Assembly: GCA_021399445.1 (NCBI GenBank)
Contig: JAJTUQ010000010.1
Coordinates: 186,001 to 250,000, forward strand
Origin: Xylogone sp. PMI_703
Lineage: Eukaryota > Ascomycota > Leotiomycetes
Direction of reading: 5' to 3'
Length of the DNA stretch: 64,000 bases
The translations under genes were made by a program, and so were the position numbers. Position 1 is the first letter of the stretch. Each line of letters starts with the position of its first letter. Below are positions 45,401-55,862 of the stretch, in pieces. Under the pieces are notes generated by a model that worked only from the letters and a program-made list of their open reading frames with translations, had not been told where the DNA came from and did no database searches.

Positions 45401-46294
45401 GCAAATTCTACGTTCCTATGTTCGTTTCGAAATACTCTGAAAGTAATATCTTATATCCGGTCAGTCCGTCGCTGGTATTACAACTGATAAAGCAAGCAGG
45501 GAATTTCAAGAGGTATGCTTACTTTGTAATACAAACCACGGCCGGATCCAGTACGGCAACTAGACTCGATATACTCACCAACTCGTGCTGAGGAACAAAC
45601 AATGACCATAATATCCGCCCAATCTGACACCCTTGTTTTGGGTGATTCGTAGAGGTACCAATCCATTGTCCACATCTGTCTCCCCAAATGGAGAAAGTGA
45701 CTTTTAGTAGTGTACCTCCTTGGTCTTTTGTTTTTGCGCATCTTGATCAAGTCTGGCAACTGATCTTCGATGAACTGGAAACAGTCAACATTCTCAATAT
45801 CTAGATAATTAAAGAGCATAATCACGTAATGTAGGGAGAAACATACTCTCGTTATTGAACGTGTTATCTTTGGTTGTATCTGCTCATGCTCCATTTGCCA
45901 ACCAGCCATAAAGTCTTTCCAATATTGACGGACTGTGCTTTTCGCTGCATTAACATCAAGTTCTTCGTCAGGTTCGTTGGCTTCAACGCCGTCAATAGCA
46001 AAAGCGATATTTTTAATGAAATCTTTCAACGATTCAAGGTCGTAGGGACTAGCACCAGGATGCTCTTTGGCGTATCTGTTTAACAGAAAATGAGGACTGA
46101 GACGGGAATCACATTAAATCATGAGAAGATGCAACTTACTGATTCCACAGGTCCACCTGCCTCTGGTAAGCCTTCCGAGTCTTCTCTTCACGATGACGTT
46201 GAACTTCGGAACCGTCGATATGAGTATTGTTTTCGCCCGACCCTTTTTCTCGAGCTCGTTGGAAGACCTGCTCCGGGTCCCTACGTTTAGGCAT
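42465..46294 (-). CDS. DUF3435 tyrosine recombinase (Starship captain) with C-terminal chromodomains
   Basis: Exons: 46294-46140, 46075-45847, 45774-45523, 45449-45321, 45282-44944, 44891-43304, 43263-43079 and 43030-42465; about 1147 residues. Tyrosine-recombinase residues follow the order expected for DUF3435: Arg in SSARVGEYIESS (about 192), HDFR (about 358-361), then AGQKDSNTF and the candidate nucleophile Tyr in INHYMP (about 393). A Cys/His-rich zinc-finger-like stretch follows (CFLCHNW, CPHC). The last 100 residues hold two chromodomain-like segments, VERILD...YLVKWEGYPDEENSF and YLVKWEGYPDDQSIW. The captain excises and inserts the Starship. One flaw: the exon starting at 45449 needs one extra G to stay in frame, so the gene is either mutated there or the sequence is wrong. 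The join to the chromodomain part uses a 40-bp intron and is the less certain splice. Confidence 0.8.
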
Positions 46295-46873
46295 CTTTGT
46301 TTAGGTGAACAAATAAGGCAAATTGAAGAAATACAAAGGAAAATCTGTGGTGTCTCAAGTAGATTTGAGGAACGGATAGAAGGAAAGCACGAAAAGGGAG
46401 ATGGCAGGAAGAGTGAGAAAGCTCCAGAGGGCGTTGCCCTTAGGTAGGGACCACCACCCGCCATATCGCATAAGGAATGCGCCTTAGAAGAACTAAATGG
46501 CCTATTTTTGGGGGGATCCTGTTTGAGGCCCCTGGGAGCCAACTTGGTCTCCTTGAATGTAATCGTGTAGAGTTGTCAATTTTCGCACGGCGGAACCGAC
46601 TGGTAAGTAAATGATCATTGGTCGAGGGAGAGAGAGCGAGAACGTGACTGAGTATTCTCGACACAGGGTGAGTAGAGAGTGAGCCGAGGCTGATTAGTGC
46701 CTGAGCAGAGCGGCGATGATGACTAACCACGCTGGAAGTGACGAAGGTTAAGTTTCGTCGCAGATTACCACTATAGTTACTACAACGGTTATTACAGCCG
46801 GTGTAATAACAGCTAGAACAAATATGCGCCAGCTAGCTATACACTCCATCAAACATAAGTTGCTTTACTTGGA
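46295..46873. promoter_or_regulatory. Captain upstream region, probable Starship 5' edge
   Basis: This 579-bp stretch separates the captain start codon from the Plavaka-type remnant. It has GGAGCC at 46535-46540 followed by GGTCTCC. By Starship convention the 5' boundary and target site should lie here. Several TTAC words occur (for example near 46766 and 46779), but with one edge visible the direct repeat cannot be determined. Confidence 0.35.
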
Positions 46874-48060
46874 ATGCCTTTCTGGTTGCCTGAACATTGT
46901 AATAACGTTAGAACAGCAGTTACTACAACGGTTAAGGCTTTGCGTGCCTTAATTGATGCCTGGAAGCTAGAAGAGGGGTATGATTCGGGCATAATGGAGG
47001 CTACTCATAAGTTCCTGGTAAAGAGCTTCTACGAAAGAATAAACAAGGGCGAAACATACATAGCGCAGATTGTGTTACATAACACTAGAGCTACTAACAT
47101 CCAGGCTATGGAGAATATCTATTTTACAACCTTAGCGTACTTACCATATCTGAAGAGTTATTACTGAACCAGGTAACGACAATGAATCGAGATCCAATTG
47201 ACCTGCTGCAGCTTGGCTGGGCAGTAACCACCGCCAGCGAAATAATATATCTTCGAAATATTGGCTTTAACCCAGCAACAACTACAACCGCGATCAGAGC
47301 TGAGACAGCGACAGGACTAGTGGATTTTACAGATGCTCTTGCTGTATTTGTTCGGCAGATGCGGGAAAGTCTAGACAGTAATCGAAAACCTCAAAAACTC
47401 TATTTCAAGCGCATCGAGTGCTTGGAACGAGATCCATCGTGGGTGTATAGGTTTCCCGTACAGTTCCATTCTTCACTGAAATGCTGGAAGCGCACGGGGA
47501 AGGATTATAAGGACACAGAACGATTGGAAAGCGAATATCTGAGGTGTACCCGAACCTGGAGGGGGCAGTCAAGCAGAATGGACTACTGCTGGGTCCAGGA
47601 GCATGCTCCAGGAGGAGATTCGCCTTTGGATGCAGCGCGTTAGCCACTTGTAGAGCTTGGTCACAGTTTTTGATATTGAGAGAGAAAAGCCAAATAACGG
47701 CCGAGGTTACTGATATTGCAGCGCATTACTCAATCTTATGTAGTTTAAAGATGTTGCTGGTCATCCGAATCTAGTACATGGTATGATCGAGGTATAAGCA
47801 TGGCCAATATCAACGAGCGTGTAAAGGCGGAAACTTGGGGGCCGCAGATTTTACATCTTTCCTACAATTCTCCGCAGTGCGCATGTTATCCCTGCCTCGT
47901 TGGACCCTGTCCCAAAGCCAACGGATGTTTATTATGTTAACAATTACATTGACTGGGATCAGTATCAGGTATTGTACGTTCCTAATTAGATAGAGAAGAG
48001 TACAAGAAGAGTATTAGACATTTTCAAGCAGCACCAGGCCCGAAAGTGAATAGAGCAGAG
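46874..48060 (+). pseudogene. Plavaka-type (CACTA-like) transposase remnant, 3' part
   Basis: Two frames (46874-47167 and 47182-47643) and a further tail to about 48060 carry the diagnostic blocks of Plavaka-type transposases: HKFLVKSFYERINKGETYIAQ, then NTRATNIQAMENI, and finally VHGMIEV and VYYVNNYIDWDQYQVLY. The same blocks, more decayed, occur in the copy at 55863-59160. Several stops and frame changes break it, and the N-terminal half is absent. It is not as AT-rich as the DNA to its right. It marks the flank next to the captain, so it helps limit the Starship boundary. No activity expected. Confidence 0.65.
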
Positions 48061-50043
48061 ACAAAGAAGAGAACAACAACGTTAAGTAACCTTGAGTAAT
48101 GGCCAAAGCTTAACTGCAGAAAGAATCGAGATAGCAAATAGGACTTCTTTGTCCAGATTCATTGACCTAATATATTATTTTTATTCAGATTTATTGATCT
48201 AATATATTATTTTTGTAACAATTTCTAAATATAGTAATATCTTTGTTAGTTATACTTTTTTTATTTTTTACCAGATTTTATTCTTTTTATTAACTTAAGT
48301 TTTATAAATAATATCAAGAGATTTCGAGTAGTATATAAGTAATTATTATCTTTCGTAGATTTTTATATTTTTCTGACGTACATAGAAAATTGATATGGTA
48401 GCACTTTTGCTATATAATTACTTTAAGGATACAGACTTTATTAATAAGATTGAAAATGTAAATAATATAAATCTTTGTACTATATACGACATTTTATAAT
48501 TATTATTATATAAAACATTTGTATAATACTAAGTGAATTATAATAATATTATTGCTGAACTTGACAATACTTGTTAATGTCTAGGGAAGGACGAAGTACT
48601 TGAATGTAAGTAACAAGGTTATACCTCTTTAGACTTGAAGATTAATAATAAACAGTGGTGAACTTGGCCTGGAATATGATTGACATAGTTTTTAAGAAAG
48701 CTGTTCTTGATCAGAAGCTCTAGACTGACGAGAATCCTGAGCTTGAAGCACCGGAGAATCCTTATGCTGCTGTTGCCGCTGGACCCCGGCCAAATTTGTA
48801 ATATTTATTTATGCTTACCTGGAACAATATGTTCCAAGGTGTAAAAGGTTGCTCATAATTTTGGTGGATCAAACGTATGATGTTGATATTTTGTTGCTTT
48901 CGAGTTAATACATTTTGGACAAGTATTGCTTATTTTGTTACTGGACATTGGGTGTATTGGGCCTATATAAAGGCTCATACCAGGGACTACTTTAATATGG
49001 TAATGGGCGATGTGTTATATTCTTGAAACGTTGGATATGCTTGTTTAAATATTCTTGCGTTAGCTCGACCTGGAGGTCGATCTTTTTATCATTAATTATA
49101 ATGCAGAGTTTAAACCGATCTTTTAGACGTTAGTCCTGAAATGTGGCAAGTTGTTGCTGACGCTTGGGAGTTAGAGCTTATTGTTATTACTGGAGTTCTA
49201 ACGCTGGAGGGATTCTTACAGGTTGTTACTCGTGGTATTAATAATCATTGCCAGGCATATTTGCGACAGTTTGTGAAGGAATATATTGCAGTGGACCTGT
49301 ATACGAATGATATTTATAGTTGGTGTTATATAGATTATATATTTTGTCTTTGTCAATTACCTCTAGCTGGAGTTGTTGCAAGGTTTCAATGGGACGTAAT
49401 ATATTAATTAGCTCTTGATGCTGCTAACTTATACTAAGTAACTGGCCTCGACGGAGATGTTCTTTTCTTAAGGGTTCTTGTGTATAGTATATTACTTATA
49501 ACTTTAATGATAAGTTATTAACGATTTTTTTACTGCTTGGACGAAGAAGTTAAGAATCTTATGAATTGGTGGTGGCGTTAGTATAGTTGAAGTAATCTTC
49601 TGGCTGTTAAGTGTAGAAGTATAATATATAGAATAGTAATTTTATGGTAGGTTATTATAATTAAAGTAATAATTAATAATTGTAAAGTTATAATATCTTT
49701 TATCTTAGATAACTTCTTTATTATAGAAATGTTAGAAAGTATATTAGTTGATAGTTAATTGTTATTTAATAATAGAATATTAGTGTAGTAAAGAACTTAA
49801 CTTATATAGAATCATTTTTCTATTGCTGAAATTATTATTATATAAATGAAGCTGTATAACAATGATTTTCCCTTTATTTTACGAAGTTTTTGGAACTTAA
49901 TTATAGTTCTTTTGTGATTATTATACTCTGAATTGTAATTGATTATTATATTATATTATAATGTTTTACGGATCGTTGGTTTCCTGTGTTTACTGAGTTA
50001 TCTTAATAATTTACTTTAGGTATAAGTCTGTATTACTATAAAA
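48061..50043. other. AT-rich RIP-like DNA, no gene
   Basis: AT content rises sharply after about 48.1 kb. A 27-bp direct duplication (GATCTAATATATTATTTTT type) lies at 48163-48217. One open frame at 49141-49407 has no recognised family and many neighbouring stops. Confidence 0.5.
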
Positions 50044-50330
50044 TGTAAGTATGCTATAAATCTAATTAAGTTGAGCATAAAGCTCTTATTTAAGTTAAAT
50101 TGTTTACTTATATAATTAATAAAATGGGTTAGATCATCAGGATCCTTTGGATCATCGTGATAATCTAATGATCTGAATAATTTATATCATGTGACCATTT
50201 GATCGTACTTCTAATCAACCCTGTATGTCAGGTTCTCTGTACAACTTTAACTACTGAGTCTTAGGCCTTCTTTACTGAGTTAGTTCGTAATACCCTTTTC
50301 TTTAATAATATTATTAAATCTTTAGTTATA
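50044..50330. mobile_element. LTR-like fragment of a Ty3/gypsy element
   Basis: Begins TGTAAGTATGCTATAAAT and continues GTTGAGCATAAAGCTC, the same start as the fragments at 54428 and 61410. Only the LTR-like portion is recognisable, so it may be a solo LTR. Confidence 0.5.
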
Positions 50331-53300
50331 TATAAGTAAAAGTTAATTAAATTTATTAGTATTACTGTAAACTACATTTAATTTTAGTACTATTATCTAG
50401 CCATTAAAAGAATAATTAATAATTCTAGTATTAGTGGTATGTTAATGACAGGTTAACAGTGATTTTAATAATATAAACCAGACAGTAAATATTAGCAGAA
50501 TCCCTAATTTGCGGATGTAATAAAACGAGTTCCTCAATGTTTTAACAATTATGTTATATGACAACTGTTTAATATTTCATCTGATATTAAATTATGGTTT
50601 GTCTTTGACACTAATTAAGCTGTTATAGTTTGATTTTATTATATTTGATCATAACTAAAGTAATATATGAATATCATTTCTTAATAGTTGTACTGCTTGT
50701 TTATCTTCTTCTATTCTTTACTCCTTTTTGTTAGTTTCTTTTCGAAGCTTACATAGGTAGGTAAGCTGACATGGGAAGTTGAATTAACAAGAAGTTAATG
50801 TAATATTCGCGAAATTAACATGTATTGTTATTGTTTATGTTTTTTTTTATTGTTGTGTTGTTTATTTTTGCTTGTAAGGAAGTCGTTTTTGTTTATTGTT
50901 TGTTTTTTTGTGTTTGTAGCTTAAGGAAAACAAAAGATTACTTTTATTCTTATTATGATGTTATAATGATATTTCAATAAGGAAATATAATCTATCATGG
51001 CGAAGTACCAAGGGCGAAGCCAGGTAAGTAGTTAAGTAATTATTTAAATACTCAGTGTATTTGACTAATGTGTTGCTTTACTAGATTCACGAGGAATAGA
51101 GTGACGATGAGCTTTTATCAGAAAAGCCTTTTTCTACCTTTTAATCAAGATATTCACTGAAATGAAAATCTGTTTTTAGAGATCTTAATATAATATTCTC
51201 AGAACTATAACTGTTTTTGTTTTTGTCGTTAAATAATATTTCTAGAAACTAAAAAGGAGTAAGATGGGTGATTATCTACGTAGGTCTTTGTCTGACATAT
51301 CTAGTTTATTATTCTTATGTTAGCTAAATTAGTTGTTGATAGGATGATATTTCTCAATAATGTTCTTTTTAACGTTTATCCAAGAATTAACGCTTGGTAT
51401 TATAGAGTTTTAGTCTTGTTTTTAGCTATCAAGATTTGTCTCCAAAATTATGTGAATCAGTTTCTGAGTCTGATATCAGTGAATCAGATTTACCTGTTCA
51501 AAAGTGTAAACGACATGCTGAAATAATATTTCAAAACTTGATAAAATATAATAGTTTGTGACTTATTTATTCAAAACTTAATGTTCTTTGGTATAATATT
51601 ATTCGAAGACAATATGTGATCTGTAGTGATGGAGATAATGAGATAGTTTCACGAATAACTAAGATTTTTTAGGTAGTAATGGTGACAGGTTGGCTGGATG
51701 TTGGATTTAATCTTTGGTGGTAAATTAAGGTTGTTTATCTAAATGATATTATGTAAAAGGTATAGGATGAACAAACTGTAGTATATCAATAGTCATCAAA
51801 CATTGAACATAATGATATTTTACTGTTTTTATTGTGTTATACTGTGCGAAAGGTAAGTATTACTCTTAGAAATAAGTTTTAGCTGATTTTTTAGATATAT
51901 GATATTATTAATGAATTATGATCAAGATTGATGAGGGAAATCCGAATTCTGGTAGCAGTTCATTATCCGTTTTCGGAAAACAACAGTTAGGTAATGATTA
52001 CTGAATTACTTTTTTCTGATTCATTCATTTGCGAGGACTTCTACAAGGTATGTACAGTTCGGGGTTTTGATAGGCCTTTCTAGATGTTGTTAAATCTTAT
52101 AGTCACTGGAAAGGCGTTTTCTGGCGAAAATAATTATAATTGCTATTGTATGATGTTTCTACGGACAACAATCTAGTTTAGGTATATATGATTTGACTAA
52201 ATATATGTTCAAACTATTAAGAGCAGAAACAGTGGTCTTTATTTGTTTTCTTATTTGGCATGGAATATTGGAATATAAGACTGATGGTAGACGACAAACT
52301 ATTAAGATAGAAGGGACATAAGCGTAAAGTAAGTGTATCCGTGTTATTATATGTATAGTAAGAGTATTAATATTTAGTAAAGTATTATATGATAGGTTAA
52401 AAAATATATGGAATGTATAAAGCGAGCTCTGGAAAGTCATTATACTTCGAAAACTCGAGGCAAAAGTGGAGAAACATTTGGGAATAACTGGTGGTGATGT
52501 GTTATAAACAACAGAGGCTGTGGAGAATCCGTACAAAGATATAATTGATGATTTATTGGATTCAGATAATGAAGTTTTAGTAATAGGTATGTTGGGAATG
52601 TATCTCTTTCAGTCTGCTAAATTTGTTAGATCCAAGTATTTGGTCTTTTCTTGTCACAGACGAAATAGATCATGGTTATAATACTTTAGATGTTGAAGGA
52701 TATAATATAAGTGGGTAATCAAAAGAACTCGATATTTATATTGAACAATAATGGTCATTTAGACTTCATTATCTTTGGATTCAATTGAAAACGGCAACGA
52801 CTTATCTGGTGTTAGTAATAATAATCAGTCTTTACATAATAAGGTGTGTCCGATTGTATCCCGTTATTTTAATTATGTCTTAATTTACTGAGAAGGGAAA
52901 AGAAACTTTGTCTATTATACTTTCTAACGACTCAGATTCATCAGGATTAGGTGTATATGATTACCAAGCAAGAGCAAAGAATACTAGTAGTGGCTTAGAT
53001 AATATGTTTTCAAATGACAAGGTATGTAATCTTTCTTCAGTAAGAATCTTATTAACTTTGTAAGTCGTATTCACAGTTAATATATAGTATTGACAGTATC
53101 TTTATCGATATTTCTGTTCATTTAAGTCGTTCAGTTTCCACAGATCTTGTGCCTTGTATAGTTAGAACAACGACAAATAATGTGTAATCTAAATTTAGAG
53201 GCAGACGGAAATGAACGCGAATTGTAACATGATCGAAAAACTTATTTTACCTTTACGATAAGAATGATAATATATACGAACCCGGATTGATTATTAATTC

Positions 53301-53689
53301 GATTTTCGAAGATATACAGTAGATTATCAATATGAGAAGTGGTGATACATGGTTTTACAAGGGAGACTGGATGTAAGAACAGTGACCATTTTCTGAGGCT
53401 GATTAGGTGGAAAATCTTATTAGCGTACTGGTTGATGGGTAAGACAAAGATCAGAGATTTCATATCTGGCAGGCTATAGCAGAAGATTGGACAGAGCTAT
53501 GAAACTTGAATCTACATCAGGAACATTTGGGAAGATATATTTTTGGGTTGATTAGTAGGTTTGAGGAAGGAGGGATCATAATGTCCAGTACTGTGTGATT
53601 TCTTTAGAGTTTATTGTATGTTACAATAGCTGTGGTTATTAGTATAATACTAAATGTAATAGTAATGATGGGTACAGTATTACAGGATG
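50331..53689. other. AT-rich RIP-decayed DNA with traces of a former gene
   Basis: Short coding-like traces appear on the plus strand: MAKYQGRSQ at 50998 ends at a GTAAGT donor, a possible acceptor precedes IHEE near 51085, and acidic runs (DDLLDSDNEV near 52550; LSNDSDSSG near 52930) occur before further donor-like sites. Stops interrupt all of them. A multi-intron gene may have been lost to RIP here; identity unknown. Confidence 0.3.
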
Positions 53690-54050
53690 TGTGATAGTAA
53701 CGATGGGCGTGATAGTAACAGGATGTGTGGTAGTAACAGTGAGTGTGATAGTAACAGGATGTGCGGTAGTAACAGTGAGTGTGATAGTAACAGGATGTGT
53801 GGTAGTAACAGTGAGTGTGATAGTAACAGTGAGCGTGATAGTAACAGTGAGTGTGATAGTAATAGTGAGTGTGATAGTAACAGTGAGCGTGATAGTAACA
53901 GTGAGCGTGATAGTAACAGTGAGCGTGATAGTAATAGTGAGCGTGATAGTAACAGTGAGCGTGATAGTAACAGTGAGTGTGATAGTAACAGTGAGCGTGA
54001 TAGTAACAGTGAGCGTGATAGTAACAGTGAGCGTGATAGTAATAATGAGT
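53690..54050 (+). repeat. 18-bp minisatellite (GTGATAGTAACAGTGAGC)
   Basis: Roughly twenty units of an 18-bp motif, with GAGC/GAGT alternation; the left part also carries a longer composite unit with CAGGATGTGTGGTAGT. Since 18 is a multiple of three, several frames stay open through it by periodicity alone. Confidence 0.9.
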
Positions 54051-54127
54051 ACTTCTAGAACATTACGCAAGAGTGTTTACTTATGTCCATACTGTACTAT
54101 ATGATACAATTGAGCATATATAATACC

Positions 54128-54305
54128 CCGTGCTGTACTTCGAGCGGATCGCTTTATATGACCAGTGGTAGGAGTAGTTAGCCGGCGCACAGCCAGCTGT
54201 CCGCAAGGGACATGGCACAAATCAGCAGAGCCAGCGGGAGTCAGCGGAGCCAGCTGTCAGCTGGCTCCCTGCTCGGTTAGCTGCCACCACACTTTTGCTG
54301 ATGTA
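54128..54305. other. GC-rich islet inside AT-rich DNA
   Basis: An abrupt GC-rich stretch with repeated AGCCAGC/CAGCTG words, ending CACTTTTGCTGATGTA. The same end and word set recur in the islet at 61130-61340. Both lie just before a Ty3/gypsy fragment in the same orientation. Confidence 0.6.
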
Positions 54306-54360
54306 ATAGATAACCTTATACCTTTGTAAGAATATTACAAAGATATAAAGTTATCTATTA
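54306..54360. mobile_element. About 53-bp fold-back insertion with TA duplication
   Basis: ATAGATAACCTTATACC and its reverse complement (two mismatches) form an almost perfect hairpin. The homologous site at 61340 reads GATGTACTCAAATAAT without it, so it is an insertion at TA. Confidence 0.75.
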
Positions 54361-54427
54361 CTCAAATAATAGATAAAGATAAAGGGCAAGAGAATAACTT
54401 CATAATCTCAGGATAGTTATTATGAAA

Positions 54428-55862
54428 TGTAAGTATATTATAAATTAATTAAGTTGAACATAAAGTTCTTATTTACTGTAAAACTATCTATTTATATAAT
54501 AAGTAAATTTAAGTTAAAATCCTTAGATCCTTAGGATTTATGGATTTATTATGTTTTAAGGTTTAGATTTCTTGGATTCTTAAATCCTCAGGATTTTATA
54601 AAGGTCATAATTCATCATATGACTTAATTGTTTGGTAAAATCCTTTTGCTCAGAATTTAGTAACAAAATTCTGTTAATAAAGTTTTATTAATAATTTTTT
54701 TATTAATGTTTTTTTTCTAATTAATTCTTGTCAATAGATTATTATTAATTATAACTATTATTAATAATGTTTTTATTATTATCTTAAGTTTTATTATTAT
54801 AAAATTTATGTTAACTTATGAAAATATAGTTTTACTAATAAATTTCGGTTATTAACTTTAGGTTATAATATTATTCTTTTCCTAAATTAATATTGTCCTG
54901 AAACTTATAACTTAACTAGAAATAATCTTTAGGAAATTAATTTCCTCTTTTTTTTTTATCATTATGTCTTTAAAGAGACTTATAATAAAAACTAAAATAA
55001 AAGTCAAAAAGAAAAAGTCAAAGAAAGTCCAAGAAAGAATGAATTTAAAAGATTTTATAAATAACTTTAGTTTCGAAATAATGTTTTGTTCGTTTTGTGA
55101 AAAGAATACCTTGTTTTATAAAAAGATAATGAGTTTTAGTTATTATAAAAAATATATATTTTATAGTTTGACTTATAATGAGGAGAACTTTTTCATTTCT
55201 TCTTAAGAGTTTTATAATCATAAATATGACTGATTAAAGACTAAGAAAGAAAAAACGATATAAATCTTGATAAAGAATATGACTTGACTAACCTGTCTGA
55301 AGAAATAACAGAAGTTTTTTCGTAAATGTACAAAAGAAATAATTCATAGAAGCTTGAAGTTTTTAGATGAATTAGACGAAGTGGAAAAGAAGGAAAAGCT
55401 TAATTAAGAACAGAAAAAAAAAATTACTATAATAAGTTAAGACTATTCTTTAAACAAAGGTTAGTTTTTCAGAAGTTTTTTTTTTTTACGTTAACTTCTT
55501 TGTTTATACTAATGTTCTATTCGATTTATCTTAGTTTATTTCATCTGTTTATACTCTTTTAAGAGTTTATTAAAGTTAGTAAAATACTTCTTTAGTTCCT
55601 AAGTATTTAATTATTTATATTTTTTTTATTTTTTCCATTTGACCAAATAATGTTTTTTATTCTTTATTAATTTGTTATTTAGGATTTTTTTGACTTCTTA
55701 TTTTATGTTTGAGTCTTATTTTAGCTTTAAGTTTAAAGTCAGTAATAAACTTGAAAATACTTTTTTTAATATAGTTATATAAAATACTAAATATATTTGT
55801 ATAATATTAAAAAGTTTTAATTTATATATTAGATTTTTTAATTTCTTTTTGATTTTGTATGA
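54428..55862 (-). mobile_element. Ty3/gypsy 3' fragment, RIP-decayed, copy 1
   Basis: Aligns over about 1.4 kb with 61410-62820 in the same orientation, with mostly C/T and G/A differences. It starts with the LTR-like TGTAAGTAT motif and ends at TTTTGTATGAA, where the Plavaka-type remnant begins. No intact frame. Confidence 0.65.

Noticed and set aside
42465..46294. Annotating the captain as four or five separate genes
   Set aside because: Splice sites and the DUF3435 block order join the frames; only one boundary (45450) fails by one base.
53690..54050. CRISPR-like array
   Set aside because: Head-to-tail units without unique spacers, in a eukaryotic genome.
53639..54104. Three overlapping repeat proteins (ITLTVT, NSERDS and VIVTVS types)
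   Set aside because: All are frames of one 18-bp minisatellite; no start context, domain or splice support.
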